A stretch of DNA of 64,000 nucleotides, taken from Sphingomonas sp. Leaf32 (lineage in GTDB: Bacteria > Pseudomonadota > Alphaproteobacteria > Sphingomonadales > Sphingomonadaceae). This document shows positions 1-9,053 of the stretch, one piece after another. The notes under the pieces were generated by a model, which saw only the letters and a list, made by a program, of their open reading frames with translations, was not told the DNA's origin and ran no database searches. Position 1 is the first letter of the stretch, and each line of letters opens with the position of its first letter. The position numbers and the translations under genes are program-made. The stretch lies in NCBI RefSeq assembly GCF_001421765.1, contig NZ_LMLA01000013.1, positions 92,378 to 156,377 of the forward strand. Reading direction: 5' to 3'.

Positions 1-679
1 TGTTCGACTCGAACCAGAACTGCGTTCCCTCGGCCCAATATTCGTCGACGGTCGTCGATCCATATTCGCCCTTCCACAGTCCGCGCTGCATCGCGTCGGC
101 ATAGGCCGCCTCGACCTGCTGATACAGCGCCGGATCGGCGGTCCGCACCGCACCCAGGATCGCGTGCGAAAACTCGTGAACAAAGATATTCTCGCCATAA
201 TAGCGGGTTCCCGGTTCGCCGAGCAGGTTTTCGGTCGCGGCGCTGGTCAATAGGCCGCCCATGCCGCGGGCGCGCGCGTTCCAATAGTCGCGGTCGCTGC
301 GCTGGCCGATGCGTTCCTCATAATGTTTGCGCTCGCACCGGGTCAGTCGGGGATCGTCGATCGCCGGTTTTTTCCAGTCGCTCTGTTCGGGCAGGTCGAG
401 CGTCCCTTCCTCGCGCCCCATGATCGCCACGCGCTGCCCCTCTGCCACCAGCGCGCGGCGCAGGTCGGGCCGCCGGGCAAGCATCGCGTCGATGATCGAG
501 CGCGCGGCGCGCAGCGCCTTGTCGGGAACGGCGTTCGAACCGCTGACCGGAATGCCGCCGGCATCGATCGACCGGGTGTAGAAGGGCGCGAGCCTGAGCG
601 CGGGCGGCGGCGGGCCGATGCGGGCGGTCGTGCATCCCGCAAGCAGCACGACCAAGGTCAGGCCGATCGAAGCCTTCAT
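1..679 (-). CDS. Lipoprotein zinc metallopeptidase-like protein (3' end off window)
   Basis: The minus-strand reading frame starts at 679 and runs off the left edge, so the C-terminus is missing. The N-terminus MKASIGLTLVVLLAGC is a lipoprotein signal with a lipobox cysteine at residue 16. Near residue 170 there is a HEFSHAI stretch that fits the HExxH zinc-binding motif of zincin metallopeptidases, within a segment rich in Tyr, Glu and Trp. It lies 37 bp downstream of a GH43 gene and probably ends that operon. I do not recognise the exact family; the substrate (peptide or glycoconjugate) is unknown. The HExxH motif is seen; protease activity is inferred. Confidence 0.75.
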   Translation of the reverse strand, partial: MKASIGLTLVVLLAGCTTARIGPPPPALRLAPFYTRSIDAGGIPVSGSNAVPDKALRAARSIIDAMLARRPDLRRALVAEGQRVAIMGREEGTLDLPEQSDWKKPAIDDPRLTRCERKHYEERIGQRSDRDYWNARARGMGGLLTSAATENLLGEPGTRYYGENIFVHEFSHAILGAVRTADPALYQQVEAAYADAMQRGLWKGEYGSTTVDEYWAEGTQFWFESN

Positions 680-716
680 GCGACATCCCCCCTGGTCGAT
701 CCGGCAAATGTCCCGG

Positions 717-2294
717 TCATTTGACGATCGCCGGTTCGTCGCAGGGTGGGACGGGCGCGACCGGTGCTGCCCGTGGGGCTGCGGCGGTCGGGGCAAGCGC
801 TTCCCATTCCTGTACGCCGATACCGGCGATGCTGCCCCCGGCTTGCGAAGCGTCGAACACCGCGCGCAGGCAGCGCGTTGTCAGCGGTGGAAACTCGACC
901 GCCTGCCAAGCGTCCGCACCGGTTGCATAGCCGCTCGCGCCCGGGACCGTTTTCCATGCGCCTGCCCAGTATTCCAAATGCCAGGCGGCGGGCGGCACGA
1001 CGCCGATGCCCGATCCCGCCGGTTGATCGGCGAAGAAGAAGATGCGGCTACCGGTCAGCGTCACCGGCCGGGGCCAGCGATATTCGATCCACGGGCGCGG
1101 CGGGTTCGCTCCGGTCCATGTTCCCCACATGTCGGGCGGCAGCGGTGCGGTGCGCACCAGCCCGTCGTTCAGCGCGCGAATCCAGTATTGCGTCGGGATC
1201 GGCGCGTTGGACGCGTACACCGCCGCACTCGGCGCGACGTTGCGCGTCGGCGCGGGTCGTGCTCGCGGCGCACGCGTGGGCACGACGCGACGGATCGCGG
1301 CAGGGGAAACGCTGTCGTCCCATTCCAACCGGTCGAGCGCGACCGACCGACGGAAATGCCCGCCGCCCTTTGCATCGGCGGTGTGATAGGCAAGATACCA
1401 TTGCCCCTTGAACGCGACCGCGCCGGCATGGCTGGTAGTCGAGCTGACCGGCGCGAGCAGCACCCCGCGGTAGGTCCACGGGCCAAGCGGCGAGGGCGCG
1501 GTGCCATAGGCCTGGCACGCATGGTACAGCGCGGGGGTGCAGGGGCTGTCGGGACCGGCATTGTTGGCGGCGTAGAGCAGGTAATAGGTGCCGTGGCGCT
1601 TCATCAGCCATGGCGCTTCGAAAAATCCGGTCAGCCCGGTGATGGCGCGCTCCTCACCGATCGGCGTCACCATGTCGGCGGCCAGTTCCACGCCCCGCAG
1701 CCGGCCGAACGTGCCCCAATAGAGATAGACCCGGCGATCATCGTCGATCAACACGGTCGGGTCGATATTCTGGATGTCGTTGGCGACGGGCACCCGCTGC
1801 GACACGATCGGCCCGGCAGGATGCGCATCGCGCCATGGCCCGGTCGGTCGGTCGGCTACCGCGACACCGATCGCGAACCGGTCCTGCGCGGTGTCGTCGC
1901 GGGTCAGTACTGGCGCATAGAGATAGAAGCGCCCGTTACGGCCCTTGACGATCTGTCCGGCATAGGCCCGACCCGGCTCCGCCCACGCAAAGACCGCCTC
2001 CGGCCGGGCAATGGCGGGGTAATGCCGCCACGTCCCGCGTTTGGGATCGGTCGTCGCCAGCAATTGCCATTCGTTCATCACGAAGTCGTTGACCCCGGCC
2101 GGGGCTTCGTCGCGGCCGGCCAGAATCCACAGCGTATCGCCGTCAACGAACGGGGCGGGATCGGTGGAGTAATAGCGCCCGTCCGACAAAATCGGATTCC
2201 CGCGCGAATGGATCGTCTCCGGCACGGGTCCGGATTGCGCAAGCAGCGATGCAGGCAGGAACGCCGCGAGCAGAGCGATACGCCGCATCGTCAT
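717..2294 (-). CDS. Glycoside hydrolase family 43 protein with C-terminal beta-sandwich domain
   Basis: A 525-aa secreted protein (signal peptide residues 1-20, cleavage near LLAQS). The five-blade propeller signature is present: Asp45 in STDPAP, Asp178 in NIDPT and Glu226 in GFFEAPW match the GH43 base, pKa modulator and acid. Roughly residues 370-510 resemble a discoidin/F5-8C-type carbohydrate-binding sandwich. Known GH43 members release L-arabinofuranose or D-xylose, or act as exo-beta-1,3-galactanases; the neighbours favour arabinogalactan. The start chosen at 2294 forms an ATGA overlap with the upstream DUF885 gene, so the two are translationally coupled. An in-frame ATG at 2288 is the alternative. 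The exact substrate cannot be assigned by eye. Confidence 0.88.
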   Translation of the reverse strand: MTMRRIALLAAFLPASLLAQSGPVPETIHSRGNPILSDGRYYSTDPAPFVDGDTLWILAGRDEAPAGVNDFVMNEWQLLATTDPKRGTWRHYPAIARPEAVFAWAEPGRAYAGQIVKGRNGRFYLYAPVLTRDDTAQDRFAIGVAVADRPTGPWRDAHPAGPIVSQRVPVANDIQNIDPTVLIDDDRRVYLYWGTFGRLRGVELAADMVTPIGEERAITGLTGFFEAPWLMKRHGTYYLLYAANNAGPDSPCTPALYHACQAYGTAPSPLGPWTYRGVLLAPVSSTTSHAGAVAFKGQWYLAYHTADAKGGGHFRRSVALDRLEWDDSVSPAAIRRVVPTRAPRARPAPTRNVAPSAAVYASNAPIPTQYWIRALNDGLVRTAPLPPDMWGTWTGANPPRPWIEYRWPRPVTLTGSRIFFFADQPAGSGIGVVPPAAWHLEYWAGAWKTVPGASGYATGADAWQAVEFPPLTTRCLRAVFDASQAGGSIAGIGVQEWEALAPTAAAPRAAPVAPVPPCDEPAIVK

Positions 2295-4045
2295 TCCTCG
2301 TCCGGATAGGGGCCTTTGCCCCCGTCGGCGATCAGCTGGTCGGTCCGCCGTTCGATCTCGCCGACCGGGACCGATCCCAGTGCCAGCACCGCGTCGTGAA
2401 AGGCGCGGATGTCGAACTTCGGTCCCAGCGCCTTTTCCGCCCGCGCCCGGGCGCGCTGGATGGCCAACTGCCCCATATAATAGCTCAGCGCCTGCCCCGG
2501 CCACGCGATATAGCGGTCGACCTCGGTCTCGATCTCATGATCGGGCAGCGCGGTATTGTCGTGCAGGTAGCGCTGTGCCTGTTCGCGGCTCCAGCCCTTG
2601 GCATGGATGCCGGTATCGACCACGAGCCGCGACGCGCGCCATGCCTGGTAGGACAGCATCCCGAACAGCTCATAGGGGGTCCGGTACATCCCCATTTCTT
2701 CCCCCAGCGCCTCGCAATACAGCGCCCAGCCTTCGCCATAGACCGACAGATAGGTGCCTCGGCGGAAATCGGGCAGGTCCCGGTTCTCGGCCGCCAGCGG
2801 CATCTGGAACGCGTGGCCGGGCGCGCTTTCGTGTAGCGTCAGTGCGGGTAGCGAATAGAGCGGGCGCGAGGGCAGGGCATAGGTGTTCACCAGATAGATG
2901 CCCGGCCCGCCGCGCCCGGCGGTATAGAAGGGGGCAAGGTCGGCCGGGACCGGCTTGATCGCGAAACGCGCGCGGGGCAGGCGGCCGAACCACTGGCTCG
3001 CCTTGCCATCGAAGCTCTTGGCGATCCACGCCGCACGATCGAGCAGTTCCTGCGGTGTTTTGACGTAGAATTGCGGGTCGCTGCGCAGGAAGGTCAGGAA
3101 GGCGGGCAGGTCGCCCTTGAACCCGGTGCCTGTCATCACCGCCTGCATCCGCGCCCGGATGCGCGCGATCTCGGCTAGGCCGATCGCGTGGATCTCGTCG
3201 GCGGTGCGGGTTTCGGTGGTGAATTCGTCGATCTTCGACTGATAATAGGCACGGCCGTCGGGCAGGCCGTACGCCGTCAGCCCGACGCGCGCGTGCGGGA
3301 TATAGTCGTCGCGCAGGAAGGTGAGCAGCGTGCGGTGCGCGGGCACCACGGAATCGCGGATCACGGCAAGTGCTTCGGCGCGCAATGCCGCCTGCGTCGC
3401 GGCGGGGATGACAGCGGGCATGGCCTTGAACGGTGCGTAGAAGGGCGATGCCTCGCCCGTGCCCGCATCGATTACCTGCGCGACGCCGATGTCGCGGCCG
3501 CGCAGCGTGATCTGCGGCGGCGTAAAACCGCGCTTCAGCCCGACGCGCATGTTCGCGATATTCTGGTCGAAATAGCGCGGGATCGATCGCAGCATCAGCA
3601 GATAGTTGCGATAGTCGCGCTCGCGGACGAAATCGCCGCGCGATGCCTCCGCGACATTGCCCCAGAAGCTGGTGTCGGAGTTCAGCGGCTTTTCATAGTC
3701 GCGAAACTTCTGTTCGTTCAGCAACGCGACGATCTGTTGGCGATAGACCGCGTAATTGACCCGCTGTGCCGGCGACAGGTCGGCGACGCGGATCGCATCC
3801 AGCGCGGAAAGCGTCTGCGTCCAGCGGGCGAGCTTGGCTGCTTGCGTCGCCGGGGCGACATCGGGCAGGCCGGGCGGCGCGTCCTTATTGTCCTCGTTCG
3901 GTCCCAGCACCGATTGCCGCCATGCATATTCGGCGGTGGTGAGCGCGGTAAGCCGCCCGTCGGCATCCTGCACCGGCGCGGCTTGCACTGGAGCAGCAAC
4001 AGTCATCGCCATGATCGTCACGATCGATTGCCAGTTTCCGGTCAT
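2291..4045 (-). CDS. DUF885 family protein (putative secreted metallo-hydrolase)
   Basis: A 584-aa protein with an N-terminal signal peptide (about residues 1-22, ending VQA). It carries the DUF885 hallmark HESAPGH at residues 405-411, an HExxxGH zinc site, followed by an EGWALYCE segment typical of the family. DUF885 proteins are thought to be zinc-dependent peptidases or amidases; none of the sequence shows what this one cleaves. It overlaps both neighbours by 4 bp (ATGA), so it is embedded in the glycosidase operon. A second, shorter DUF885 protein is encoded at 25414-26715. Placement in the operon suggests a role on glycoprotein or esterified glycan material, but that is inference. Confidence 0.88.
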   Translation of the reverse strand: MTGNWQSIVTIMAMTVAAPVQAAPVQDADGRLTALTTAEYAWRQSVLGPNEDNKDAPPGLPDVAPATQAAKLARWTQTLSALDAIRVADLSPAQRVNYAVYRQQIVALLNEQKFRDYEKPLNSDTSFWGNVAEASRGDFVRERDYRNYLLMLRSIPRYFDQNIANMRVGLKRGFTPPQITLRGRDIGVAQVIDAGTGEASPFYAPFKAMPAVIPAATQAALRAEALAVIRDSVVPAHRTLLTFLRDDYIPHARVGLTAYGLPDGRAYYQSKIDEFTTETRTADEIHAIGLAEIARIRARMQAVMTGTGFKGDLPAFLTFLRSDPQFYVKTPQELLDRAAWIAKSFDGKASQWFGRLPRARFAIKPVPADLAPFYTAGRGGPGIYLVNTYALPSRPLYSLPALTLHESAPGHAFQMPLAAENRDLPDFRRGTYLSVYGEGWALYCEALGEEMGMYRTPYELFGMLSYQAWRASRLVVDTGIHAKGWSREQAQRYLHDNTALPDHEIETEVDRYIAWPGQALSYYMGQLAIQRARARAEKALGPKFDIRAFHDAVLALGSVPVGEIERRTDQLIADGGKGPYPDEE

Positions 4046-5064
4046 TCCGTTCCGATCCGCATAATGTCTTCGTACAGCCCCGCCGGAATTCGCACGCCGT
4101 CCCGCAGCGACACCTTGCGCGCTGCATAGCGCCGCGCCGATGGCAGCCGCGCGCCCTGTTCCTCGATCGCGGCGAACAGCGTTTCGGCGCGCGCCATATG
4201 GTCGGCCACGGCGTCGCCCAGGAAGCCGGCGGGATCGATCGCGATCACCAGTTCGCCGCCGATCGGCGACCCGCCGCGTGCCTTGTCGGCGGCGATTGAT
4301 TCGGCGCTGGTCATGTCACCGATCAGCGGCCCGGCCAGCAATTCGACCATCGCCGCCAATGCCGACCCCTTATGCCCGCCAAAGGTGCGCATCGCCCCGG
4401 CCAGCACCGCCTGCGCATCGGTCGTCGCATTGCCGTCGGCGTCATAGCCCCAGTCGTCGGGCACCGGCTTACCGGCGCGGCGGTGCAGCTCGATCTCGCC
4501 GCGCGCCACCGCGCTGGTTGCGAAATCGAACACGAACGGCGGCTTTCCGGCACGCGGCCATCCGAACGCGATCGGATTGGTCCCGAACACCGGCCGCGTG
4601 CCGCCCGCTGGCGCGACCCACGCATGGCTGGGGGTAACCGCCAGCGCGACGAGGCCCGCTTCGGCGATCGCCTCGACCTCCGGCCACAGCGCGGCGAAGT
4701 GGACGACGTTGGTGAGGGCCAGCGCGGCGATACCGCCGGCGCGCGCCTTGTCGAGCAGCAGCGGCAGCCCGCGCGCAATGGCCAATTGGGCAAAGCCGCC
4801 CCCGCCATCGACCCGTACCAGCGCCCGCGCCGGTTCGCTGACGACGGGCACCGCATCGGGCACGACGACGCCCGCCGCCACGCTGTTGGCGGCGACCAGC
4901 AGGCGGTAGATGCCGTGGCTGGCACAGCCGTCGCGTTCGCCCGCCACCATCGTTTCGGCCACCGCATCCGCATGACCGTCCGCCAGCCCGACCGCACGCA
5001 GCTTCGCACGAGCGATGGTGCGCAGTTCGGCCAACGTCATCGCGACCGGCGCGGCCTCGCTCAC
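4042..5064 (-). CDS. Ldh family oxidoreductase (malate/lactate dehydrogenase type 2)
   Basis: A 340-aa cytoplasmic protein without signal peptide. It has the family's features: an N-terminal helical segment, the ASHG motif near residue 50 that carries the catalytic His, the VFGTNPIAFGWPR stretch, and the GHKGSALAAMVE segment near residue 220. The family is NAD(P)H-dependent and uses 2-oxoacids (L-lactate, malate, ureidoglycolate, piperideine-2-carboxylate, 2,3-diketogulonate). It is coupled by ATGA overlaps to GH127 upstream and DUF885 downstream, so a sugar-acid substrate derived from the glycan is plausible. It is the only clearly cytoplasmic enzyme in an otherwise secreted set. The substrate is not readable from sequence. 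Confidence 0.88.
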   Translation of the reverse strand: MSEAAPVAMTLAELRTIARAKLRAVGLADGHADAVAETMVAGERDGCASHGIYRLLVAANSVAAGVVVPDAVPVVSEPARALVRVDGGGGFAQLAIARGLPLLLDKARAGGIAALALTNVVHFAALWPEVEAIAEAGLVALAVTPSHAWVAPAGGTRPVFGTNPIAFGWPRAGKPPFVFDFATSAVARGEIELHRRAGKPVPDDWGYDADGNATTDAQAVLAGAMRTFGGHKGSALAAMVELLAGPLIGDMTSAESIAADKARGGSPIGGELVIAIDPAGFLGDAVADHMARAETLFAAIEEQGARLPSARRYAARKVSLRDGVRIPAGLYEDIMRIGTE

Positions 5065-7436
5065 GCCGTCGCGCCCGGCTTGGCCGTGTAGAGCCGCACG
5101 CCGAACACCGGGCCGGCCGTGTTGCGGTCATGCGGCACGAAACGGACCTTCACCGCCGCCTTGCCGCGGGTCAGCGCCTCGGGCAGCGGGTAGTCGACGT
5201 CGAAGAACTTGCCCGGCCGATCCTCGCTCAGATGCTGGGTCGCGACCTTTACGTTGTCGACCAATATGTCGAAGTCGCGACCGCGTTCGCCGCCCCAATA
5301 GGTCGCCTGCAGCACCAGCGGTCCCGGCCGGGTCTTCATGGTGAATTCCATGAACCCGCCCGACCGCACGTCGCGCCCCTGTCGTCCGCGATAGGTGACC
5401 GGATAGCTCTGGTCCGACGTCAGGTTGTGGTCGCGCTCCGGCTGCATTTCGCCCAGGAACATCGTGTCGACCGACCGCGCCGCGACATCCTTTCGCCGTG
5501 CCTGGTCGGCATTGTAGGCGGCTTCCTCCTGCGCCCAGGCGGCGTCCGAGAAATGCTTGAAATATACCGCGCTGCGCCGTTCGGTCTGACGATAGAAGGG
5601 GACGAACGTCATATCCTGCGGCCGGACCACGCCGCGCGTCGTATAGGTCGCGGGGCTTGCCGTCGCGGTGAAGCCGGCCAGCAGGTCCGCGCCGACCAGC
5701 GCCGGATCGGCCCCGTCCCATTTCGTCGCCACCGGCCCCAGATCGGCGGCCAGCACCAGCGGACCGTACAGCAGCGCGATGGTATCGGCATCGCCCGGCG
5801 CCCTTTCCGTCCGGAGTTCCATCGGCAGCGTGATCGCGACTGTGTCGCCCGCCTTCCACCGCCGCGTGACGATCGCATAGCCGCGCGCGAGGTCGGGCGT
5901 CACCGCCGCGCCGTTCACCGTCACCCGCGCCTTGCCCGCCGCCCAGCCCGGCACGCGCAACGCGACCGGGAATCGGCCGCCGGCCACCTTGTCGAAGGTC
6001 AGCGTCGCGGTCTCACCGAACGGATAGGGGGTGTCGAGCCGCACCTGCGCCCGCCGCGCCGCCCAGTCCGCCGTGGCCGGGATATAGAGATTGACGAAGA
6101 AGGTGCCGTCATCCCCCTCCCAGAAAATACTCTCGCCATGTTTAGCGTGCGCCTCCATCCCCGATCCGACACAGCACCAGAAGGCGTCGTCCTCGACCGA
6201 TGAATAGCCCCGTTCGGCCCCCGACAGCAGCGGGGTCATATAGGTGAAGCTGCCGGTCTTCGGGTCCTGCGCCGCCATGGTGTGGTTTAGGTGCGCGCGT
6301 TCGTAGAAATCGAACAGCGCGCCGTCGGGCTGCCACGACCACAGATGCCGCGTGAGCTTGAGCATGTTGTAGGTGTTGCAATGCTCGCACGTCTGTTCGG
6401 TAATGTGATCCGCGATCGTATCGGGCGCGCTGAAATATTCCCGGTCGGCATTGCCGCCGATGACATAGCTATGATGCTGCGTGACTGTGTCCCAGAAGAA
6501 GCGCGCGGCGGTGGCCTTGGCCGGTGCGCCGCCGCTCACCTCGTGAATGCGGGCGAGGCCGATCAGCTTGGGCACCTGCGTATTGGCGTGGAAATTCGCC
6601 AGTTTGTCCTCGCGCTGCATCAGCGGGTCGAGGACGCGATTGTCGTAGATCAGCTCGGCCATCTTCAGCCAGCGTCGGTTGCCGGTCTGCGCATACAGTT
6701 CGGCATAGCTTTCGTTCAGCCCGCCATATTCGCAACCGAGCACCTGCTGCACCTGTTCCGGCGTCAGCGCGGCGAACACGCGTTCGAAATAGCCGCCCAG
6801 TCCCTCGACCACCTTGAGTGCGGTGCGATTGCCCCATGCGGCATGGATGTCGAGCAGGCCGGCGAACAGCTTGTGGACGGTGTAGAGCGGCGACCATGCG
6901 CCGTTAAGGTCGAACCCGCCCGACCGGATGTCGCCCTTCATCACTTCGGGAAAGATTTCTTCCCCGTCGACGATGGTCCCGTCCTTACGCTTGCGCCCCA
7001 GCGCACCGACATAGCCGTTGCCGCGCTTTGCCTGCGCCGCGGCCAGTTCGTCGACGATATAATCGGCACGGCGACGCATCTCGGCGTCGCCGGTCTGCTG
7101 GTACGTCAGCACCAGCGCGGTCATGTAATGGCCCAGCGTATGGCCGGCGATCGTGTCGCTTTCCCACCCGCCATAGATCGGCGCCTTCGGCTCCAACCCG
7201 GCATATTTGCGGAAATTGTGTAGCAGGCGGTCGGGGCTGAGCCGGTGGAGATAGGTGCGGTTCACCTCGACCGCCGTCGCGAAATCGGACGGGCGCAGGC
7301 GCACCGCCGACAACGGCAACGGCTTCGCCGTTCCGGACAGCGTGCCGGCCGAAGTGGCACGGGCGATCGGCGCCGCCATGGTGGAGAGGGCCAACGCACC
7401 CGCGCCGGTCAGAAGTTCACGACGACTTGCCTGCAT
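5061..7436 (-). CDS. Glycoside hydrolase family 127 (beta-L-arabinofuranosidase, DUF1680)
   Basis: A 791-aa protein with a twin-arginine-like signal (MQASRRELLTGAGALAL). The catalytic zinc/cysteine centre of GH127 is present: Cys350-Glu351-His352-Cys353 (the pair E-x-C matches Glu338/Cys340 of the Bifidobacterium enzyme) and Cys421-Cys422 in the WCCVGSGME stretch. An (alpha/alpha)6 barrel is followed by C-terminal beta-sandwich domains. The known reaction is hydrolysis of terminal beta-L-arabinofuranosyl residues; related family members act on other L-sugars. It is the first gene of the lower operon (GH127, Ldh, DUF885, GH43, lipoprotein), with a candidate promoter and inverted repeat just upstream. 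It overlaps Ldh by 4 bp. Confidence 0.92.
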   Translation of the reverse strand: MQASRRELLTGAGALALSTMAAPIARATSAGTLSGTAKPLPLSAVRLRPSDFATAVEVNRTYLHRLSPDRLLHNFRKYAGLEPKAPIYGGWESDTIAGHTLGHYMTALVLTYQQTGDAEMRRRADYIVDELAAAQAKRGNGYVGALGRKRKDGTIVDGEEIFPEVMKGDIRSGGFDLNGAWSPLYTVHKLFAGLLDIHAAWGNRTALKVVEGLGGYFERVFAALTPEQVQQVLGCEYGGLNESYAELYAQTGNRRWLKMAELIYDNRVLDPLMQREDKLANFHANTQVPKLIGLARIHEVSGGAPAKATAARFFWDTVTQHHSYVIGGNADREYFSAPDTIADHITEQTCEHCNTYNMLKLTRHLWSWQPDGALFDFYERAHLNHTMAAQDPKTGSFTYMTPLLSGAERGYSSVEDDAFWCCVGSGMEAHAKHGESIFWEGDDGTFFVNLYIPATADWAARRAQVRLDTPYPFGETATLTFDKVAGGRFPVALRVPGWAAGKARVTVNGAAVTPDLARGYAIVTRRWKAGDTVAITLPMELRTERAPGDADTIALLYGPLVLAADLGPVATKWDGADPALVGADLLAGFTATASPATYTTRGVVRPQDMTFVPFYRQTERRSAVYFKHFSDAAWAQEEAAYNADQARRKDVAARSVDTMFLGEMQPERDHNLTSDQSYPVTYRGRQGRDVRSGGFMEFTMKTRPGPLVLQATYWGGERGRDFDILVDNVKVATQHLSEDRPGKFFDVDYPLPEALTRGKAAVKVRFVPHDRNTAGPVFGVRLYTAKPGATA

Positions 7437-7457
7437 GACCCGCTTCCGCCATTTCTA

Positions 7458-7488
7458 ATATCGTATACCTTAGGATAAATACGGATAT
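7458..7488 (-). promoter_or_regulatory. Candidate operator upstream of GH127 operon
   Basis: An inverted repeat with arms ATATCGTAT (7458-7466) and ATACGGATAT (7479-7488) lies 22 bp ahead of the GH127 start, in an AT-rich patch unlike the rest of the gap. On the minus strand a TTGACC element lies just upstream, but no clear -10 box follows at 16-18 bp. The remaining gap to 7688 contains an 8-bp inverted repeat (7572-7579 with 7606-7613, loop of 26 bp) and no gene I can support. Confidence 0.35.
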
Positions 7489-7688
7489 GGTCAAGGTGCT
7501 ACGGGTCTTGTCGATCGGCGCATTGGATTGACCGGTAAGGGTGCATCCTGTTGTTCATGCTCCGAAACACGCTGCGATGGAGCCCGGACCCGGTGGTTAT
7601 GGGAGCATCGCAGTCCGCAACCTCGGCGTTTCACCGTTCGTGGGCACGATCCGCAGCGAGCGCGGCACGGCTTGGGACAATGGGGCGG

Positions 7689-9053
7689 TCAGGGCAGGAT
7701 CGTCCATTCCCAGATACCGGTACCGGCTTCTTGGGTGCGCAGCCGCAGGTAGCGGGCGGTGACCGCGTGATCCAGCGGGATCGGTGACCCGCTGCTTGCG
7801 CTGGCGGCGGCGACGGGCCGCCAGCGCCGGCCGTCGTCGGAGGCATCGACCGCGAAGCGATAGGGCCGCGTCGCGAATTCCGGCCGGACCAGCGAACGCG
7901 TGATCCGCTGGCGGCGGCCGAGATCGGCGACCAGCGACCCGTCACCCCCGGCAGGTGCGCGCCACAGGGTCGCATAGTTATCGTCGGCGGCCTTTGCGGG
8001 CGCGTTGAGGGCGGCGGCCGTGTCGCCGCTTGCCTCCCAGTTCAGGCCTCGCGTGCGGCGTGGTGCGAAGCCGGCGACCGGGCCACCGTGGCCGGGCGTC
8101 ACCTTGGCGATGGTACCGTCGCTGCGCAGTGACAGCGGGTCGACCGCGACCTGGCGCAGCACCGCGTCCCCCGTCTGCGGCCAGGGCAAAGCCTGGCGGT
8201 GATAGAGGATGTAGCTTTGGCCGCCCGACCGGAAGATCGCGTGATGGCCGGGGCTGACGATGTCGCGATCGCGGTGCGTTTCGAGGATCGGGCTGTTGGC
8301 GGCTTCGGCGAACGGCCCGAACGGCGTGGAACCGACGGCATAGCGTACCTTGTACGTGTCCCTGGTCGTGTTGCCGTCGCTATAGGTCAGTAAATAGCGT
8401 CCGCCGGCCTTCACCATGAACGGTGCCTCGAAATAACCGCGCGGCGTGACGTCGTGCGGCGTACCGTCGAACGTCACCATGTCGGGCTTCAGCCGCACGA
8501 CGAAGCAGTGGCCGTTGACCCAGTTCAGCCCCGATCCCCAGTAGAGATAGGCCTGGCCGTCATCATCTACGAACGCTTCGGCATCGATCATGTGAAAGGC
8601 GGGGGCGAAGTCGCGCTGGACCAGCGGCTTGCCGCCATTGGCATCGCGCCACGGCCCGGCGGGGGAGGGGGCGGTGCCGACCCATATCTCGCTGCCCACC
8701 GAGACATACATGTACCAGCGCCCGTTGCGTGCCTTCACCACCGATGGCGCCCACACCTTGGCATCGCCCGAGGTCGGGCTGGTCGCGGCGCGCTTGGTCG
8801 GCCAATCGGGCATCGAGAAGCGCCAGTCGCGGCCATTGTCCGACGTCCACAGCCCCAGCCGGTCGTCACCCCACGGATCGATCGTGGCGAAAATATACCA
8901 GCGCGACCCGTCGCGCACGATCGAGGGATCGGCGAAGTAGCCGGGCAGCAGCGGATTAGCCGCGCCGGCGGCATCCCAGCGGGGCACGTCGGCGACCGGC
9001 GCCGCGCCGCCCAGCAGGACGGCGGCGAGTGCGATCAGGCGGCGACGCATCAT
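7689..9053 (-). CDS. Glycoside hydrolase family 43 protein with C-terminal discoidin-like domain
   Basis: A 454-aa secreted protein (signal peptide about residues 1-21). Catalytic residues fit GH43: Asp42 in FADPS, Asp157 in MIDAE and Glu209 in GYFEAPF. The last 130 residues look like an F5/8C-type binding domain (LWRAPAG... TARYLRLRTQE). Likely role: removal of L-arabinofuranosyl residues, or exo-galactanase action, on arabinogalactan side chains. The ATG at 9053 overlaps the stop of the GH2 gene (ATGA), so it is coupled to it. A second ATG follows immediately at 9050. The product differs clearly from the other GH43 at 717-2294, so the two probably attack different linkages. Confidence 0.88.
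   Translation of the reverse strand: MMRRRLIALAAVLLGGAAPVADVPRWDAAGAANPLLPGYFADPSIVRDGSRWYIFATIDPWGDDRLGLWTSDNGRDWRFSMPDWPTKRAATSPTSGDAKVWAPSVVKARNGRWYMYVSVGSEIWVGTAPSPAGPWRDANGGKPLVQRDFAPAFHMIDAEAFVDDDGQAYLYWGSGLNWVNGHCFVVRLKPDMVTFDGTPHDVTPRGYFEAPFMVKAGGRYLLTYSDGNTTRDTYKVRYAVGSTPFGPFAEAANSPILETHRDRDIVSPGHHAIFRSGGQSYILYHRQALPWPQTGDAVLRQVAVDPLSLRSDGTIAKVTPGHGGPVAGFAPRRTRGLNWEASGDTAAALNAPAKAADDNYATLWRAPAGGDGSLVADLGRRQRITRSLVRPEFATRPYRFAVDASDDGRRWRPVAAASASSGSPIPLDHAVTARYLRLRTQEAGTGIWEWTILP

Noticed and set aside
618..2309. A 563-codon plus-strand frame opposite GH43
   Set aside because: No recognisable domain, Arg-rich composition, and full overlap with a GH43 that has all catalytic residues.
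7528..7787. Three overlapping short plus-strand frames in the gap before GH127
   Set aside because: No ribosome site or family likeness, and they run into the 3' end of GH43; the region reads better as a promoter and spacer.
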